From contig JBBKWX010000055.1 in NCBI GenBank assembly GCA_037969175.1, positions 75,531 through 139,530 on the forward strand: 64,000 bases of DNA, written 5' to 3'. Source of the stretch: JBBKWX01 sp037969175. GTDB taxonomy: Bacteria; Bacteroidota; Bacteroidia; AKYH767-A; JBBKVM01. Numbering within the stretch: the stretch's first letter is position 1; the number at the start of each line of letters is the position of its first letter. Made by a program: the position numbers and the translations under genes. The notes below the pieces were generated by a model. The model ran no database searches. It had not been told where the DNA came from and saw only the letters and a list, made by a program, of their open reading frames with translations. This document shows positions 24,440 to 33,566 of this stretch, in pieces.

Positions 24440-25717
24440 ATGGAAACCATACCGGTTATCATTTTATCTCTAGTATTCTCTGCACTTTTTTCGGGCATTG
24501 AAATCGCATTTATATCTGCGAATAAATTTAGAATCGAACTAGGAAACAAACAAGGCAAACTGACTTCCAAGATTTTGTCCAGATTTGTAAAAAGTCCTTC
24601 TCAATTCATTGGTACTTTGCTAGTGGGTAATAATATTGCACTGGTAATTTATGGTATATTCATGGCAGTTTTATTGACACCCGTGATTCAGAATATTATT
24701 CCGGTCAATTATCAAACAGAAGCCACAATTTTGTTGATCCAAACTATAATTTCTACTATCCTTATTCTTTTAACTGCGGAATTTTTACCAAAAGTATTAT
24801 TCAGAATCAACCCAAATCATGTATTGGATCTTTTAGCTATACCCATTCTTGTCGTATATTTTATATTGTATCCGGTCGTGTATCTTATCAAAGCTTTTAG
24901 TGAATGGGTTTTGAAAACCTTCTTCAAGGTTGATTTCACTGAACAACAATTGATTTTTGGCCAGGTTGATCTGGACCATTATATCAAAGAAATTCAAACG
25001 GTTGAACCTGAAGGGGGAGCATTGGTCAATACAGAAATTGAAATGTTTCAGAATGCCCTTGACTTTATCAACGTAAAGGTCCGTGAATGTATGATCCACA
25101 GAACGGAGATCGTTGCAATCGATAAAGAGTCTTCTATTGAAGATCTAAGAGCATTATTCATAGAGACCGGACTAAGTAAGATCCTGGTTTTCGAGGAATC
25201 AATTGATAATATTATCGGATTTGTTCATTCTTATGAAATGTTCAAAAAACCTGCTGAACTTCGTTCTATCATATTGCCCATTTCTATCATCCCTGAGAGT
25301 ATGTCTGCCAGAGATCTCCTTTCGGAATTCACAAGAAATCATAAAAGTATAGCTCTTGTCGTTGATGAATTTGGTGGAACAGCCGGTATCGTTACAATTG
25401 AAGATATAATTGAAGAGATCTTTGGAGAGATCGATGATGAACATGATGTTGAAGATCAGATCGAAGAGAAACTTGGTGAAAATGAGTTTGTCTTTTCAGG
25501 TCGGATGGAAATTGACCATATTAACAGCGAATATAATCTTGAATTACCGGTAAACGATGACTATGAGACGCTGGCCGGGTTTATTATGCATCATCATGGA
25601 AGCATTCCGGATACCATGGAAGAAATAAACATACCTCCATATAAAATTACTATTCTGGAAGTCAGTGAGACACGTATTGAAAAGGTCAGACTTGAAATTT
25701 CAGATGAGCTGGAGTAA
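24440..25717 (+). CDS. CNNM/CorC-family transporter (DUF21-CBS-CorC)
   Basis: A membrane protein of the hemolysin/CNNM family, thought to move or regulate divalent metal ions such as Mg2+. A DUF21 transmembrane domain (about 1-180, with ALFSGIEIAFISANK) is followed by two CBS domains (about 200-325) and a C-terminal CorC_HlyC domain (about 340-420). GGTAGIVTIEDIIEEIFGEI at the CBS end is characteristic. The length is normal. GldE of gliding-motility operons belongs to this family, but the neighbours here are lptC and ppiD, so I do not use that name. The role of the family in ion transport is debated. Confidence 0.9.
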   Translation: METIPVIILSLVFSALFSGIEIAFISANKFRIELGNKQGKLTSKILSRFVKSPSQFIGTLLVGNNIALVIYGIFMAVLLTPVIQNIIPVNYQTEATILLIQTIISTILILLTAEFLPKVLFRINPNHVLDLLAIPILVVYFILYPVVYLIKAFSEWVLKTFFKVDFTEQQLIFGQVDLDHYIKEIQTVEPEGGALVNTEIEMFQNALDFINVKVRECMIHRTEIVAIDKESSIEDLRALFIETGLSKILVFEESIDNIIGFVHSYEMFKKPAELRSIILPISIIPESMSARDLLSEFTRNHKSIALVVDEFGGTAGIVTIEDIIEEIFGEIDDEHDVEDQIEEKLGENEFVFSGRMEIDHINSEYNLELPVNDDYETLAGFIMHHHGSIPDTMEEINIPPYKITILEVSETRIEKVRLEISDELE

Positions 25718-25785
25718 TAAGGGATTTTCAATTATCATTTACGAGTTGTATATTCGCCCCCTCAAATCACTTCGCATATATTATT

Positions 25786-27888
25786 ATGGCAATTATTGGA
25801 AAAATTAGAAATCGCGCAGGTTTATTGATCGGATTCGTTGGAATCTCACTCCTGGCGTTCATATTGGGAGATTTACTCACGTCGAACAGAACCTTGTTCG
25901 GTAATAATAATGAGGTTGCTGAAATAGATGGACAATCTATCACATTTCAAGAGTTTGAAGAACGTGTTCAGACCATGATTAGCAATTATAAGGCTAACAA
26001 TAAGGTAGATGCTGTTGATCAAAACACAACTGAACAGCTTAGAGAACAAGCCTGGACTGAATTATTGAATGAAATCATTTACGGTAAGCAAGAGGATAAA
26101 CTGGGTGTCAAGGTATCTACAGAAGAGATTTATGATATGGTTCAGGGTCCAGATCCTCATCCACAGATCAAACAAGCTTTTACGGATCCCAATACGGGTC
26201 AGTTTAATCCTGCCAGCGTTCTACAGTTTTTGAAGAACATGGATCAGGATGAAACCGGAGCTACGCGTGCCCAATGGATCTCATTTGAAAAATATATCAC
26301 GAAAGAGAGATCTCGCACAAAATATAACGAAGCCATCAAAGGTGGTATTTATGTTACTAAATTTCAAGCTCAGCAGGATTATACTGCTAAATCCAAGATC
26401 GCAAATTTACGTTATGTACAAGTGAACTACAGTACTATTTCGGATAGTTCTATTGTATTGACAGATTCGGATCTGAGCACTTTTTATAATAAAAACAAGA
26501 ACCAGTATAAGCAAGAAGCTGCTCGCACAATCGATTATGTTGTTTTTCAGGTAACTCCTAGTGAGGAAGATGTTCAAAAGACATTGGAGTATTTACAGAA
26601 ACAAGCACAGCCTTTTGCAAACGCCATTGATGATTCAGCATATGTTGCCCGCTATTCTGATGTTCCATTTAACACAAATTATATCAGTAAAGGTACTTTG
26701 ACTCCGGATATTGATTCATTGATGTTCAATAGTCCTGTAGGAACTGTTACAGCACCCTATCTTGATAATAATACGCACTACCGTATGGCTAAATTAAATG
26801 CGGTTTCTTTCCGCCCGGATTCTGTGAAGGCTCGTCATATATTGTTGAGCGTTGCAAGTCCTGATCAGCAAGCTGAAGTGATGGCCAAAGCGGATAGTTT
26901 GAAAAAAGTGATTAAGTCAGGTCAATCTTTTGCAGAATTAGCAAAGAGTTTAAGTCAGGATTTTGGATCAGGTGAAAAAGGAGGAGATCTTGGATGGTTC
27001 ACTGAAGGAATGATGGTTCCTACTTTCAACGATGCTTGTTTTGAGGGTAAGAAAGGTGATTTGCCTATCGTCGTTTCTCAGTTTGGAATTCACCTTATAG
27101 AGATACAAGATCAAAGTAAGGCAAGTAAGAGAGTAAGAGTTGCATTCTTAGATAAAGAAGTTGAAGCAGGTAATGCTACTTATCAGGCAGTCTTCACAAA
27201 AGCAAATGCTTTTGCTGCGAATAATCGTTCGGCTGAAGAATTTGATACTGCGGTAGAAAAAGATGCTTTGAACAAAAGAATAGCTGAAAATCTGAAAGAA
27301 ACAGATCGTACTATTGCAGGACTTGAATCTCCAAGAGAAGTAATCCGTTGGGCATACAAGTCAAATAAGGGGGATGTTTCAGAAGCATTTGAACTGGGTG
27401 ACAAATATGTTATTGCTAAACTTGTAAGTGTAAGTGATAAAGGTATTGCTCCAATGGATCAGGTAAAGGAAGTAGTAGAAGCCGGAGCCAGAAAAGAGAA
27501 GAAAGCTGCAATGATCACAGAAAATATTAAATCCAAAATTGGTTCAGAAACTAATCTGGATAACATTGGGTCTAAATTGAATACTCCTGTAATGCCTGCT
27601 GACAATGTTACCTTTGCTAATCCAAATATCCCGGGAGTAGCTCGTGAGCCAAAAATCATTGGTTCAGCTTTCGCAATGAAACAAGGCGCAACTTCTGCAC
27701 CTATCGCAGGAGAACTAGGCGTTTATATCATAAACGTTGTTTCATTTGTTGAAGCACCTGCTAAGGATGATTATTCAGCCGATAAGCAACAACTTGTACA
27801 GACTATAAAATCAAGAGCTGAGTATGAAGCCTTCAATGCTCTTAAAGAGAAAGCAAATATTACCGACAATAGAGGTAAGTTTTACTAA
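25786..27888 (+). CDS. Membrane-anchored SurA/PpiD-type peptidyl-prolyl isomerase (700 aa)
   Basis: Periplasmic folding chaperone with one parvulin domain. A single N-terminal helix (about residues 12-32) anchors it. A SurA_N-like helical region follows, then a parvulin domain at about 345-440 (ARHILLSV, GQSFAELAKSLSQD, GEKGGDLGWF, VSQFGIHLIEI), then a long C-terminal helical part. It is the last gene of the envelope operon, ending at a strong hairpin at 27917-27940. Typical PpiD proteins in Bacteroidota have this length. Substrates are probably outer-membrane proteins, including the barrel encoded upstream. Confidence 0.9.
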   Translation: MAIIGKIRNRAGLLIGFVGISLLAFILGDLLTSNRTLFGNNNEVAEIDGQSITFQEFEERVQTMISNYKANNKVDAVDQNTTEQLREQAWTELLNEIIYGKQEDKLGVKVSTEEIYDMVQGPDPHPQIKQAFTDPNTGQFNPASVLQFLKNMDQDETGATRAQWISFEKYITKERSRTKYNEAIKGGIYVTKFQAQQDYTAKSKIANLRYVQVNYSTISDSSIVLTDSDLSTFYNKNKNQYKQEAARTIDYVVFQVTPSEEDVQKTLEYLQKQAQPFANAIDDSAYVARYSDVPFNTNYISKGTLTPDIDSLMFNSPVGTVTAPYLDNNTHYRMAKLNAVSFRPDSVKARHILLSVASPDQQAEVMAKADSLKKVIKSGQSFAELAKSLSQDFGSGEKGGDLGWFTEGMMVPTFNDACFEGKKGDLPIVVSQFGIHLIEIQDQSKASKRVRVAFLDKEVEAGNATYQAVFTKANAFAANNRSAEEFDTAVEKDALNKRIAENLKETDRTIAGLESPREVIRWAYKSNKGDVSEAFELGDKYVIAKLVSVSDKGIAPMDQVKEVVEAGARKEKKAAMITENIKSKIGSETNLDNIGSKLNTPVMPADNVTFANPNIPGVAREPKIIGSAFAMKQGATSAPIAGELGVYIINVVSFVEAPAKDDYSADKQQLVQTIKSRAEYEAFNALKEKANITDNRGKFY

Positions 27889-27916
27889 TCTGATCTTATT
27901 AACATAATAGAAAAAA

Positions 27917-27940
27917 AAGAGTCCCAATATTGGGACTCTT
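27917..27940. terminator. Bidirectional rho-independent terminator
   Basis: Perfect palindrome AAGAGTCCCAAT/ATTGGGACTCTT between A- and T-runs. It serves the ppiD-like gene (plus) and can also end transcripts of rodA (minus). Confidence 0.85.
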
Positions 27941-28038
27941 TTTTTTAGGTCAAATTATTTGGATTGGATAAAGATCAAAACAAAAATAATTTGATCCACT
28001 ATATGGATTTGAACATTTATCAAATCATATCCGGATCA

Positions 28039-29301
28039 TTATCTCAGGATCTGAAGTCGGTAAGCATCCAGTTTGATAAATATAAAAAGCAGGACAGTAA
28101 AGGACCATAAGGAAGAACCACCATAGCTGAAGAAAGGGAAGGGGATTCCAATGACCGGCGCAAGACCTATCGTCATTCCTACATTGATAAATAAATGGAA
28201 GAATAAGATCGAAGCAACTCCATATCCATAGATCCGTGAATAGGGCGACCGTTGCCTTTCCGCAAGAAAAATTATCCGCAACAATAATGTCAGGAATAGT
28301 CCGATGACAACAAGAGTTCCAATGAAGCCCCATTCTTCACCAACAGTACAAAAAATGAAGTCGGTGCTTTGCTCTGGGACAAAATCATATTTGGTTTGAG
28401 TGCCTTGCAGGAAACCTTTTCCGGCAAAGCCACCGGAACCAATGGCGATCATGCTTTGATTCACATTATAACCAGCTCCTTTGAGATCGGTTTCTTTGCC
28501 CAATAATACATTGATACGAGTTCTTTGATGCGGCTCCATCACATTCTCTATGACATAGTCAACACAATAGACCATGCCACAAGCAAGCACTAAAATACCG
28601 GCCACTGTAGCTATGTTTTTTTTTGTTTTTCGAAGCGGAATCAATGAAAGTCCGGCGATGCTGCTTAATACAATGAATAGTGTAGTTTGTTCAACCAGCA
28701 GTGCCATTACAAAAAGTATGATAGCTGCTAACCCAAGGATCAGGAAATTACCTGATAATCCTTCTCTGTATAATACAAAAATGAAAGCAAAGAATACCAG
28801 GGCTGAACCTGTGTCATTCTGTAACAAGATCATTGCTATAGGGAACAACAGAATCAATCCTGCAATAAATTGGGTCTTAAATTCTTTGAGTTTAATATCC
28901 AAGGCACTCAAATATTTGGCTAAGGCCATATTGGTTGCAAACTTTGCAAATTCAGAGGGCTGTAATTTAAAATTTCCAATTTCAATCCAGCTCCTTGCTC
29001 CTTTTACTTCAGGGGCAATTAAATAGACGACAATCAAGCTGAGCATAATAATTCCATAGATGGGGTAGGAGAATGCAGCATAAAATTTTCCGTCTATCAC
29101 CAAAACTAAAAAAGCTATCAGGAATGCAGTGATGATCCAGATCATTTGCTTCCCATAGCTTTGAGATATATCAAGTATACTGTTGTGTTCTTCATTATAA
29201 ACGGCAGCATAAATATTTATCCAGCCCATAATAACGAGAACAGCATAAAGTATCACCAGATACCAGTCTATATCTTTTACAAGGTTTTCGCTCCTGCTCA
29301 T
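28039..29301 (-). CDS. rodA: Rod-shape SEDS peptidoglycan glycosyltransferase RodA
   Basis: A polytopic SEDS-family protein of about ten helices that polymerises lipid II during cell elongation, together with PBP2. Family hallmarks include QPSEFAKF, LLQNDTGSALVFFAF and GFAGKGFLQGTQTKYDFVPEQSTDFIF, and the terminal FFSYGGSSLWSFTV loop. The length (420 aa) is normal. Its start overlaps the stop of mrdA by one base (TAATG), so it is the last gene of the purH-mreBCD-mrdA-rodA transcript. Confidence 0.95.
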   Translation of the reverse strand: MSRSENLVKDIDWYLVILYAVLVIMGWINIYAAVYNEEHNSILDISQSYGKQMIWIITAFLIAFLVLVIDGKFYAAFSYPIYGIIMLSLIVVYLIAPEVKGARSWIEIGNFKLQPSEFAKFATNMALAKYLSALDIKLKEFKTQFIAGLILLFPIAMILLQNDTGSALVFFAFIFVLYREGLSGNFLILGLAAIILFVMALLVEQTTLFIVLSSIAGLSLIPLRKTKKNIATVAGILVLACGMVYCVDYVIENVMEPHQRTRINVLLGKETDLKGAGYNVNQSMIAIGSGGFAGKGFLQGTQTKYDFVPEQSTDFIFCTVGEEWGFIGTLVVIGLFLTLLLRIIFLAERQRSPYSRIYGYGVASILFFHLFINVGMTIGLAPVIGIPFPFFSYGGSSLWSFTVLLFIFIKLDAYRLQILR

Positions 29302-31133
29302 TATAATTTTTTTACCGGAAGTTCAGATTTTGAGGGCATGAGGTTGGCATCCATAATGCGTTTTTCAATTTCAGGTCTGGCAGTAGAATCATTAAGAAAT
29401 TTCTCTATCATCAATGTAGCAATTGGTGCAGCCCATACGCCACCAAATCCTGCATTTTCAACCATCACTGCTATCGCGATCTTTGGATTTTCTATGGGAG
29501 CAAAAGCAAGAAACAAGGAGTGATCATTACCATGGGGGTTTTGTGCTGTTCCTGTCTTTCCTGCAACAGTAATAAATTTCAATTTGGAAGATCTTGCCGT
29601 ACCCGCCTCAACAACATCTCTCATTCCTTCAATAATGGGGTCAAAGTATTTAGAGTCAACAACTGTTTTTTGCAATATTGAAAACCGGGGATCAATTTTA
29701 GGATTATCTCCAATTTTTTTTATGACATGAGGCACGTAAAAGTGACCGCGATTGGCAATAATACATACAATATTTGCCATTTGAAGAGGTGTGATACCTA
29801 ATTCTCCCTGACCTATTCCCAATGAGAAAATGGTACTTGCTTTCCATCTGCCCTTGCCATAAAATCTGTCGTAATACTCAACACTAGGTACCATTCCCCG
29901 AAGTTCATTTGGCATATCAACATCCAGTTTCCTGCCAATCCCAAAGCTGAAAAGGTTTTCCCTCCATGCCTCATATCCGGCTTGAATTGTAGGGTACTTG
30001 GGGTTTTCCAGCAGGTTCTTGAATGTATGACAGAAATAAGGATTACATGAATATTGTACAGCTGCATGCAGATCTGCCGGGCTTGGGTGGGGATGGCAAT
30101 TTACAGAATGATTACCTACTCTGTATGAACAGGGATACCTGGTTGAAGGTGTTATGACTCCTTCTTGTTGAGCGATCAATGCATTCACCAGTTTAAAAGT
30201 AGAGCCGGGCGGGTAATAAGCCATTTGTGCTCTATTGAATAAGGGCTTGATCGGATCCAGTAATAGTTGTACATAGTTCTTTGTACGAGCTCGTCCTACG
30301 AGCATATTAGGATCATAATTTGGCGCAGTGACCATTGCAAGGATCTCGCCTGTTTTAGGTTCAATGGCTACGACTGACCCCATCTTATTACGCATGAGTT
30401 GCTCTCCATAAGCCTGCAGATCGGCATCCAGAGAAGAGATAAGGTTTTTACCGGCTACTGCAACTGTGTCATATTTTCCTTCCTGAAAGCTTCCTTTGGG
30501 ACGGTTAAATACATCAACCATGATGATCTTCAAGCCTCGTTGTCCTCTTAATTCTTCTTCATAACTCTGTTCAATGCCTGAAATTCCTATATAGTCACCT
30601 GAGCGATAGTAAGGATTCTTGGCAGTCATTGCATCACTTACCTCTCCGATATAACCCAGCACATGTCCACCCATTCGGTCTGGATACTTTCTCAAAGTAC
30701 GCGGCTGAACAAAAAACCCTTTAAACTTATATAGTTTCTCCTGAAGAGTTGCGTATGTTTCTGAGCTTAATTGCTTTTCGAAAATAGTTGGCTTTACGGC
30801 AGAATAGGTTCTTGCTTTTTTATATTTCTCCAAAAACACATCGGGAGTTATTCCTATTAATTCACAAAATTCGGTGGTGTCAAAAGCGACAACTTGTTTT
30901 GGAATAATCATGAGATCGTAAACAGCCTCATTATAAACCATTAATTTCCCTTTTCTATCGTATACCAATCCTCTCGCAGGGTACTCGGTTACATAGCGCA
31001 AGACATTGTTGTTTGCAGATAATTTATACTCATCTGTCATCACCTGGATATAAAAGATCCGGATAAGATAGATGACGCTGATCACAATGAAGATGGCAGC
31101 AATTATAAGACGTCGACCGCTGTATGGACTCAT
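29301..31133 (-). CDS. mrdA: Penicillin-binding protein 2 (elongasome transpeptidase)
   Basis: Cross-links peptidoglycan on the outer face of the inner membrane for cell elongation. An N-terminal anchor (about residues 8-28) is followed by a PBP dimerisation domain and the transpeptidase domain with SxxK in PPGSTFKLV, SxN in QYSCNPYF and the KTGT box in VAGKTGTAQNP. The active site is complete. It overlaps mreD by 4 bases at its start and rodA by 1 base at its end. The length (610 aa) is normal. The beta-lactam target properties cannot be read further. Confidence 0.95.
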   Translation of the reverse strand: MSPYSGRRLIIAAIFIVISVIYLIRIFYIQVMTDEYKLSANNNVLRYVTEYPARGLVYDRKGKLMVYNEAVYDLMIIPKQVVAFDTTEFCELIGITPDVFLEKYKKARTYSAVKPTIFEKQLSSETYATLQEKLYKFKGFFVQPRTLRKYPDRMGGHVLGYIGEVSDAMTAKNPYYRSGDYIGISGIEQSYEEELRGQRGLKIIMVDVFNRPKGSFQEGKYDTVAVAGKNLISSLDADLQAYGEQLMRNKMGSVVAIEPKTGEILAMVTAPNYDPNMLVGRARTKNYVQLLLDPIKPLFNRAQMAYYPPGSTFKLVNALIAQQEGVITPSTRYPCSYRVGNHSVNCHPHPSPADLHAAVQYSCNPYFCHTFKNLLENPKYPTIQAGYEAWRENLFSFGIGRKLDVDMPNELRGMVPSVEYYDRFYGKGRWKASTIFSLGIGQGELGITPLQMANIVCIIANRGHFYVPHVIKKIGDNPKIDPRFSILQKTVVDSKYFDPIIEGMRDVVEAGTARSSKLKFITVAGKTGTAQNPHGNDHSLFLAFAPIENPKIAIAVMVENAGFGGVWAAPIATLMIEKFLNDSTARPEIEKRIMDANLMPSKSELPVKKL

Positions 31134-31648
31134 TTTTTTCCTTTCTGTTTACTAAACAGATATTGAACGATGAGTATTAAGATTATTGTCAGGAAAGAAC
31201 TTAAGATGACTTTAGAAAAAGTAAAGAAGAATTCATTGAACCTTCCTATCTCAATAAAGAATAATGTGAAATGATGAACCAATACCATAAAGCTGGCATA
31301 CGTTATAAACCACCGAAAGCCCATATGTCGCAATGTAGGGGTGCTTTCAAATTCATACCCATCTCTTGGAGCCATCAGCTTCAGAAAGTAGGGTCTGATA
31401 AAGCCAATCATCAAAGAAGCTGCTGCATTCATGCCCGGTGTATTCAGGAACATATCTACAGTAAGTCCGATCAGCATGGATAGCACCAGGAGTAAGATTC
31501 CCGGGATTTCAAACGGCAAGATCAGGATAAACAAAACGTATAAAAACGGATTGAACAATCCACTTAATTGCATATTATTTAAAAAGATCACCTGAACAGT
31601 AACCAACAAAATAAAACTGATAAGATAGCGGATGATCTTATTGATCAT
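31130..31648 (-). CDS. mreD: Rod shape-determining membrane protein MreD
   Basis: A small polytopic protein (172 aa, about five helices) of the elongasome. Similarity in sequence is low in this family, so the call rests on size, hydrophobicity and position between mreC and mrdA. It overlaps mreC by 11 bases at its start and mrdA by 4 bases at its end. The segment IPGILLLVLSMLIGLTVDMF is typical of the MreD transmembrane pattern. Confidence 0.88.
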   Translation of the reverse strand: MINKIIRYLISFILLVTVQVIFLNNMQLSGLFNPFLYVLFILILPFEIPGILLLVLSMLIGLTVDMFLNTPGMNAAASLMIGFIRPYFLKLMAPRDGYEFESTPTLRHMGFRWFITYASFMVLVHHFTLFFIEIGRFNEFFFTFSKVILSSFLTIILILIVQYLFSKQKGKK

Positions 31649-32468
31649 TTAATCCTCCTTCCAGTTTTTTTCGTTCTTCTTTATGCATATTGGTTACAAT
31701 ATATACCCAGGATACATTTGAAAAATTGGTGGACAATTTTACACGGATATCGTGGAAATTATCGCCGGGTTTTATGGACCCCTTATATACAGTACCGATC
31801 ACCAGTCCTTCCGGGAATAAGCTTGAAAAGCTTGTTGTAACAATCGTATCACCGATCCTATATTCTGCATTTTTTGGGATCTCAAGAAGATCTGCTTGTC
31901 CGGGATTAGAACCATCCCAGATCAGTGAACCATAAAAACCGCTTCGTTTAATACTTGCACTAATTCTTGATTCTTTGTGAAGAAGAGAAATGACTGTACA
32001 ATAATGTTCACTTACATCCTTCACTATTCCAACTACACCTGAACCTGTGATCACGCCGGTTTCAGGGCGTATTCCATGTATAGAACCGCGATTTAATGTC
32101 AGGTAATTGTTTCTTCTGTTGGTTGTGTTATTTACAACTTTGGCTTTGATATAACTGTATTGCTGGTGGTAAACCGAGTCAACTACATAGGTTGTATCAT
32201 TAGATCCGATATAAAAACTCTCCGGAAGTTTTTCAAGCAGATGCGCATTTTCATCTGCAAGCCTTTCATTCACTTCCTTTAGATTCACATATTCCCTTAC
32301 TTCATTTACAGATTCAAGGATGCGGGCTGTAAATGTATTTGCGGAATGCACAAAAGAGGCATTGTGATAATTATTATTCTGAACTATAAGAAATACACAA
32401 ACCCCTTCCAATAATAGGAAAACTATGGAGAACTGATATTTCCATAACAGGATAAATATATTGCGCAT
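31638..32468 (-). CDS. mreC: Rod shape-determining protein MreC
   Basis: A bitopic protein linking MreB to the periplasmic parts of the elongasome. A short cytoplasmic end, a TM helix (about 14-30), a coiled-coil (about 50-75) and the beta-rich periplasmic domain with NYLTLNRGSIHGIRPETGV and VVGIVKDVSEHYCTVISL are all visible. The length (276 aa) is normal. It follows mreB by 37 bases and overlaps mreD by 11 bases. Confidence 0.94.
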   Translation of the reverse strand: MRNIFILLWKYQFSIVFLLLEGVCVFLIVQNNNYHNASFVHSANTFTARILESVNEVREYVNLKEVNERLADENAHLLEKLPESFYIGSNDTTYVVDSVYHQQYSYIKAKVVNNTTNRRNNYLTLNRGSIHGIRPETGVITGSGVVGIVKDVSEHYCTVISLLHKESRISASIKRSGFYGSLIWDGSNPGQADLLEIPKNAEYRIGDTIVTTSFSSLFPEGLVIGTVYKGSIKPGDNFHDIRVKLSTNFSNVSWVYIVTNMHKEERKKLEGGLNDQ

Positions 32469-32505
32469 AGGTTATAGTTATCCCTTTTGAGGGATCGAAA
32501 TCAAA

Positions 32506-33528
32506 TCAGGGAATAAGGAACTTAAATCGATCAATATTTTTCAACGCGATACCTGTGCCTCTTACTACAGCCCTTAGTGGATCTTCAGCAACATGAACAG
32601 GTAATTTGGTTTTTTGAGCGATCCTTTTATCAAGTCCTCTCAACAAGGCTCCTCCGCCTGTAAGATAGATTCCGGTACGGAAGATATCAGCAGATAGCTC
32701 AGGAGGGGTCATTTCCAAAGCTTTCAATATTGCCTCTTCAATCTTTGATATTGACTTATCAAGTGCATGAGCGATCTCACTGTAAGAAACAGTGATCTCT
32801 TTCGGGATACCTGTCATCAGATCTCTTCCATGTACTGCAAAATCTGCAGGTGGGTTTTCAATCTCCGGTAAAGCAGCTCCAACTTCAATCTTTATTCTTT
32901 CTGCGGATCTTTCTCCGATAAGTATATTATGTTGTCTGCGCATGTAATCCCAGATGTCAGTTGTGAATGCATCTCCTGCTACTCTCAAACTTTGATCACA
33001 TACAATTCCTCCAAGAGCAATAACAGCGATCTCACTTGTTCCGCCACCTATATCGATGATCATGTTACCCATCGGTTCTTCAACATCAATGCCGATACCA
33101 ATTGCAGCTGCCATTGGTTCATGGATCAGATATACTTCTTTTGCTCCGGCATGTTCTGCAGAATCGCGGACAGCTCTTTTTTCTACTTCAGTAATTCCGG
33201 AGGGAATACAGATCACCATTCTCAATGAGGGAGTGAAAAGTCTTCTGCTCGGATTGATCATACGGATCATCCCCCTGATCATGTGTTCAGCAGCATCAAA
33301 ATCAGCGATCACTCCATCCTGGAGTGGTCTAACTGTTTTAATGTTCTCATGCGTTTTTCCATGCATCATCATTGCCTGTTTCCCCACAGCAATGATTTTG
33401 GTGGTGGTTCTGTCAATTGCAACAATAGATGGTTCATCAACAACAACTTTATCATTGTGAATGATGAGGGTATTCGCTGTACCCAGGTCAATAGCGATTT
33501 CTTGTGTCAGGAAGTCAAACAGTCCCAT
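32506..33528 (-). CDS. mreB: Actin-like cell-shape protein MreB
   Basis: Forms membrane-associated filaments that direct side-wall synthesis. The length (340 aa) is normal. Phosphate-binding and connecting motifs of the actin fold are present: IDLGTANTLI, NMIIDIGGGTSEIAVIALGG and LTGGGALLRGLDKRI. The gene follows purH by 38 bases, suggesting readthrough from the purH promoter. The cell is predicted to be rod-shaped because all of mreBCD, mrdA and rodA are intact. Confidence 0.97.
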   Translation of the reverse strand: MGLFDFLTQEIAIDLGTANTLIIHNDKVVVDEPSIVAIDRTTTKIIAVGKQAMMMHGKTHENIKTVRPLQDGVIADFDAAEHMIRGMIRMINPSRRLFTPSLRMVICIPSGITEVEKRAVRDSAEHAGAKEVYLIHEPMAAAIGIGIDVEEPMGNMIIDIGGGTSEIAVIALGGIVCDQSLRVAGDAFTTDIWDYMRRQHNILIGERSAERIKIEVGAALPEIENPPADFAVHGRDLMTGIPKEITVSYSEIAHALDKSISKIEEAILKALEMTPPELSADIFRTGIYLTGGGALLRGLDKRIAQKTKLPVHVAEDPLRAVVRGTGIALKNIDRFKFLIP

Positions 33529-33566
33529 ATTGCGTATTCGAGTCTTTATAATCCGGAATCCGGTAA

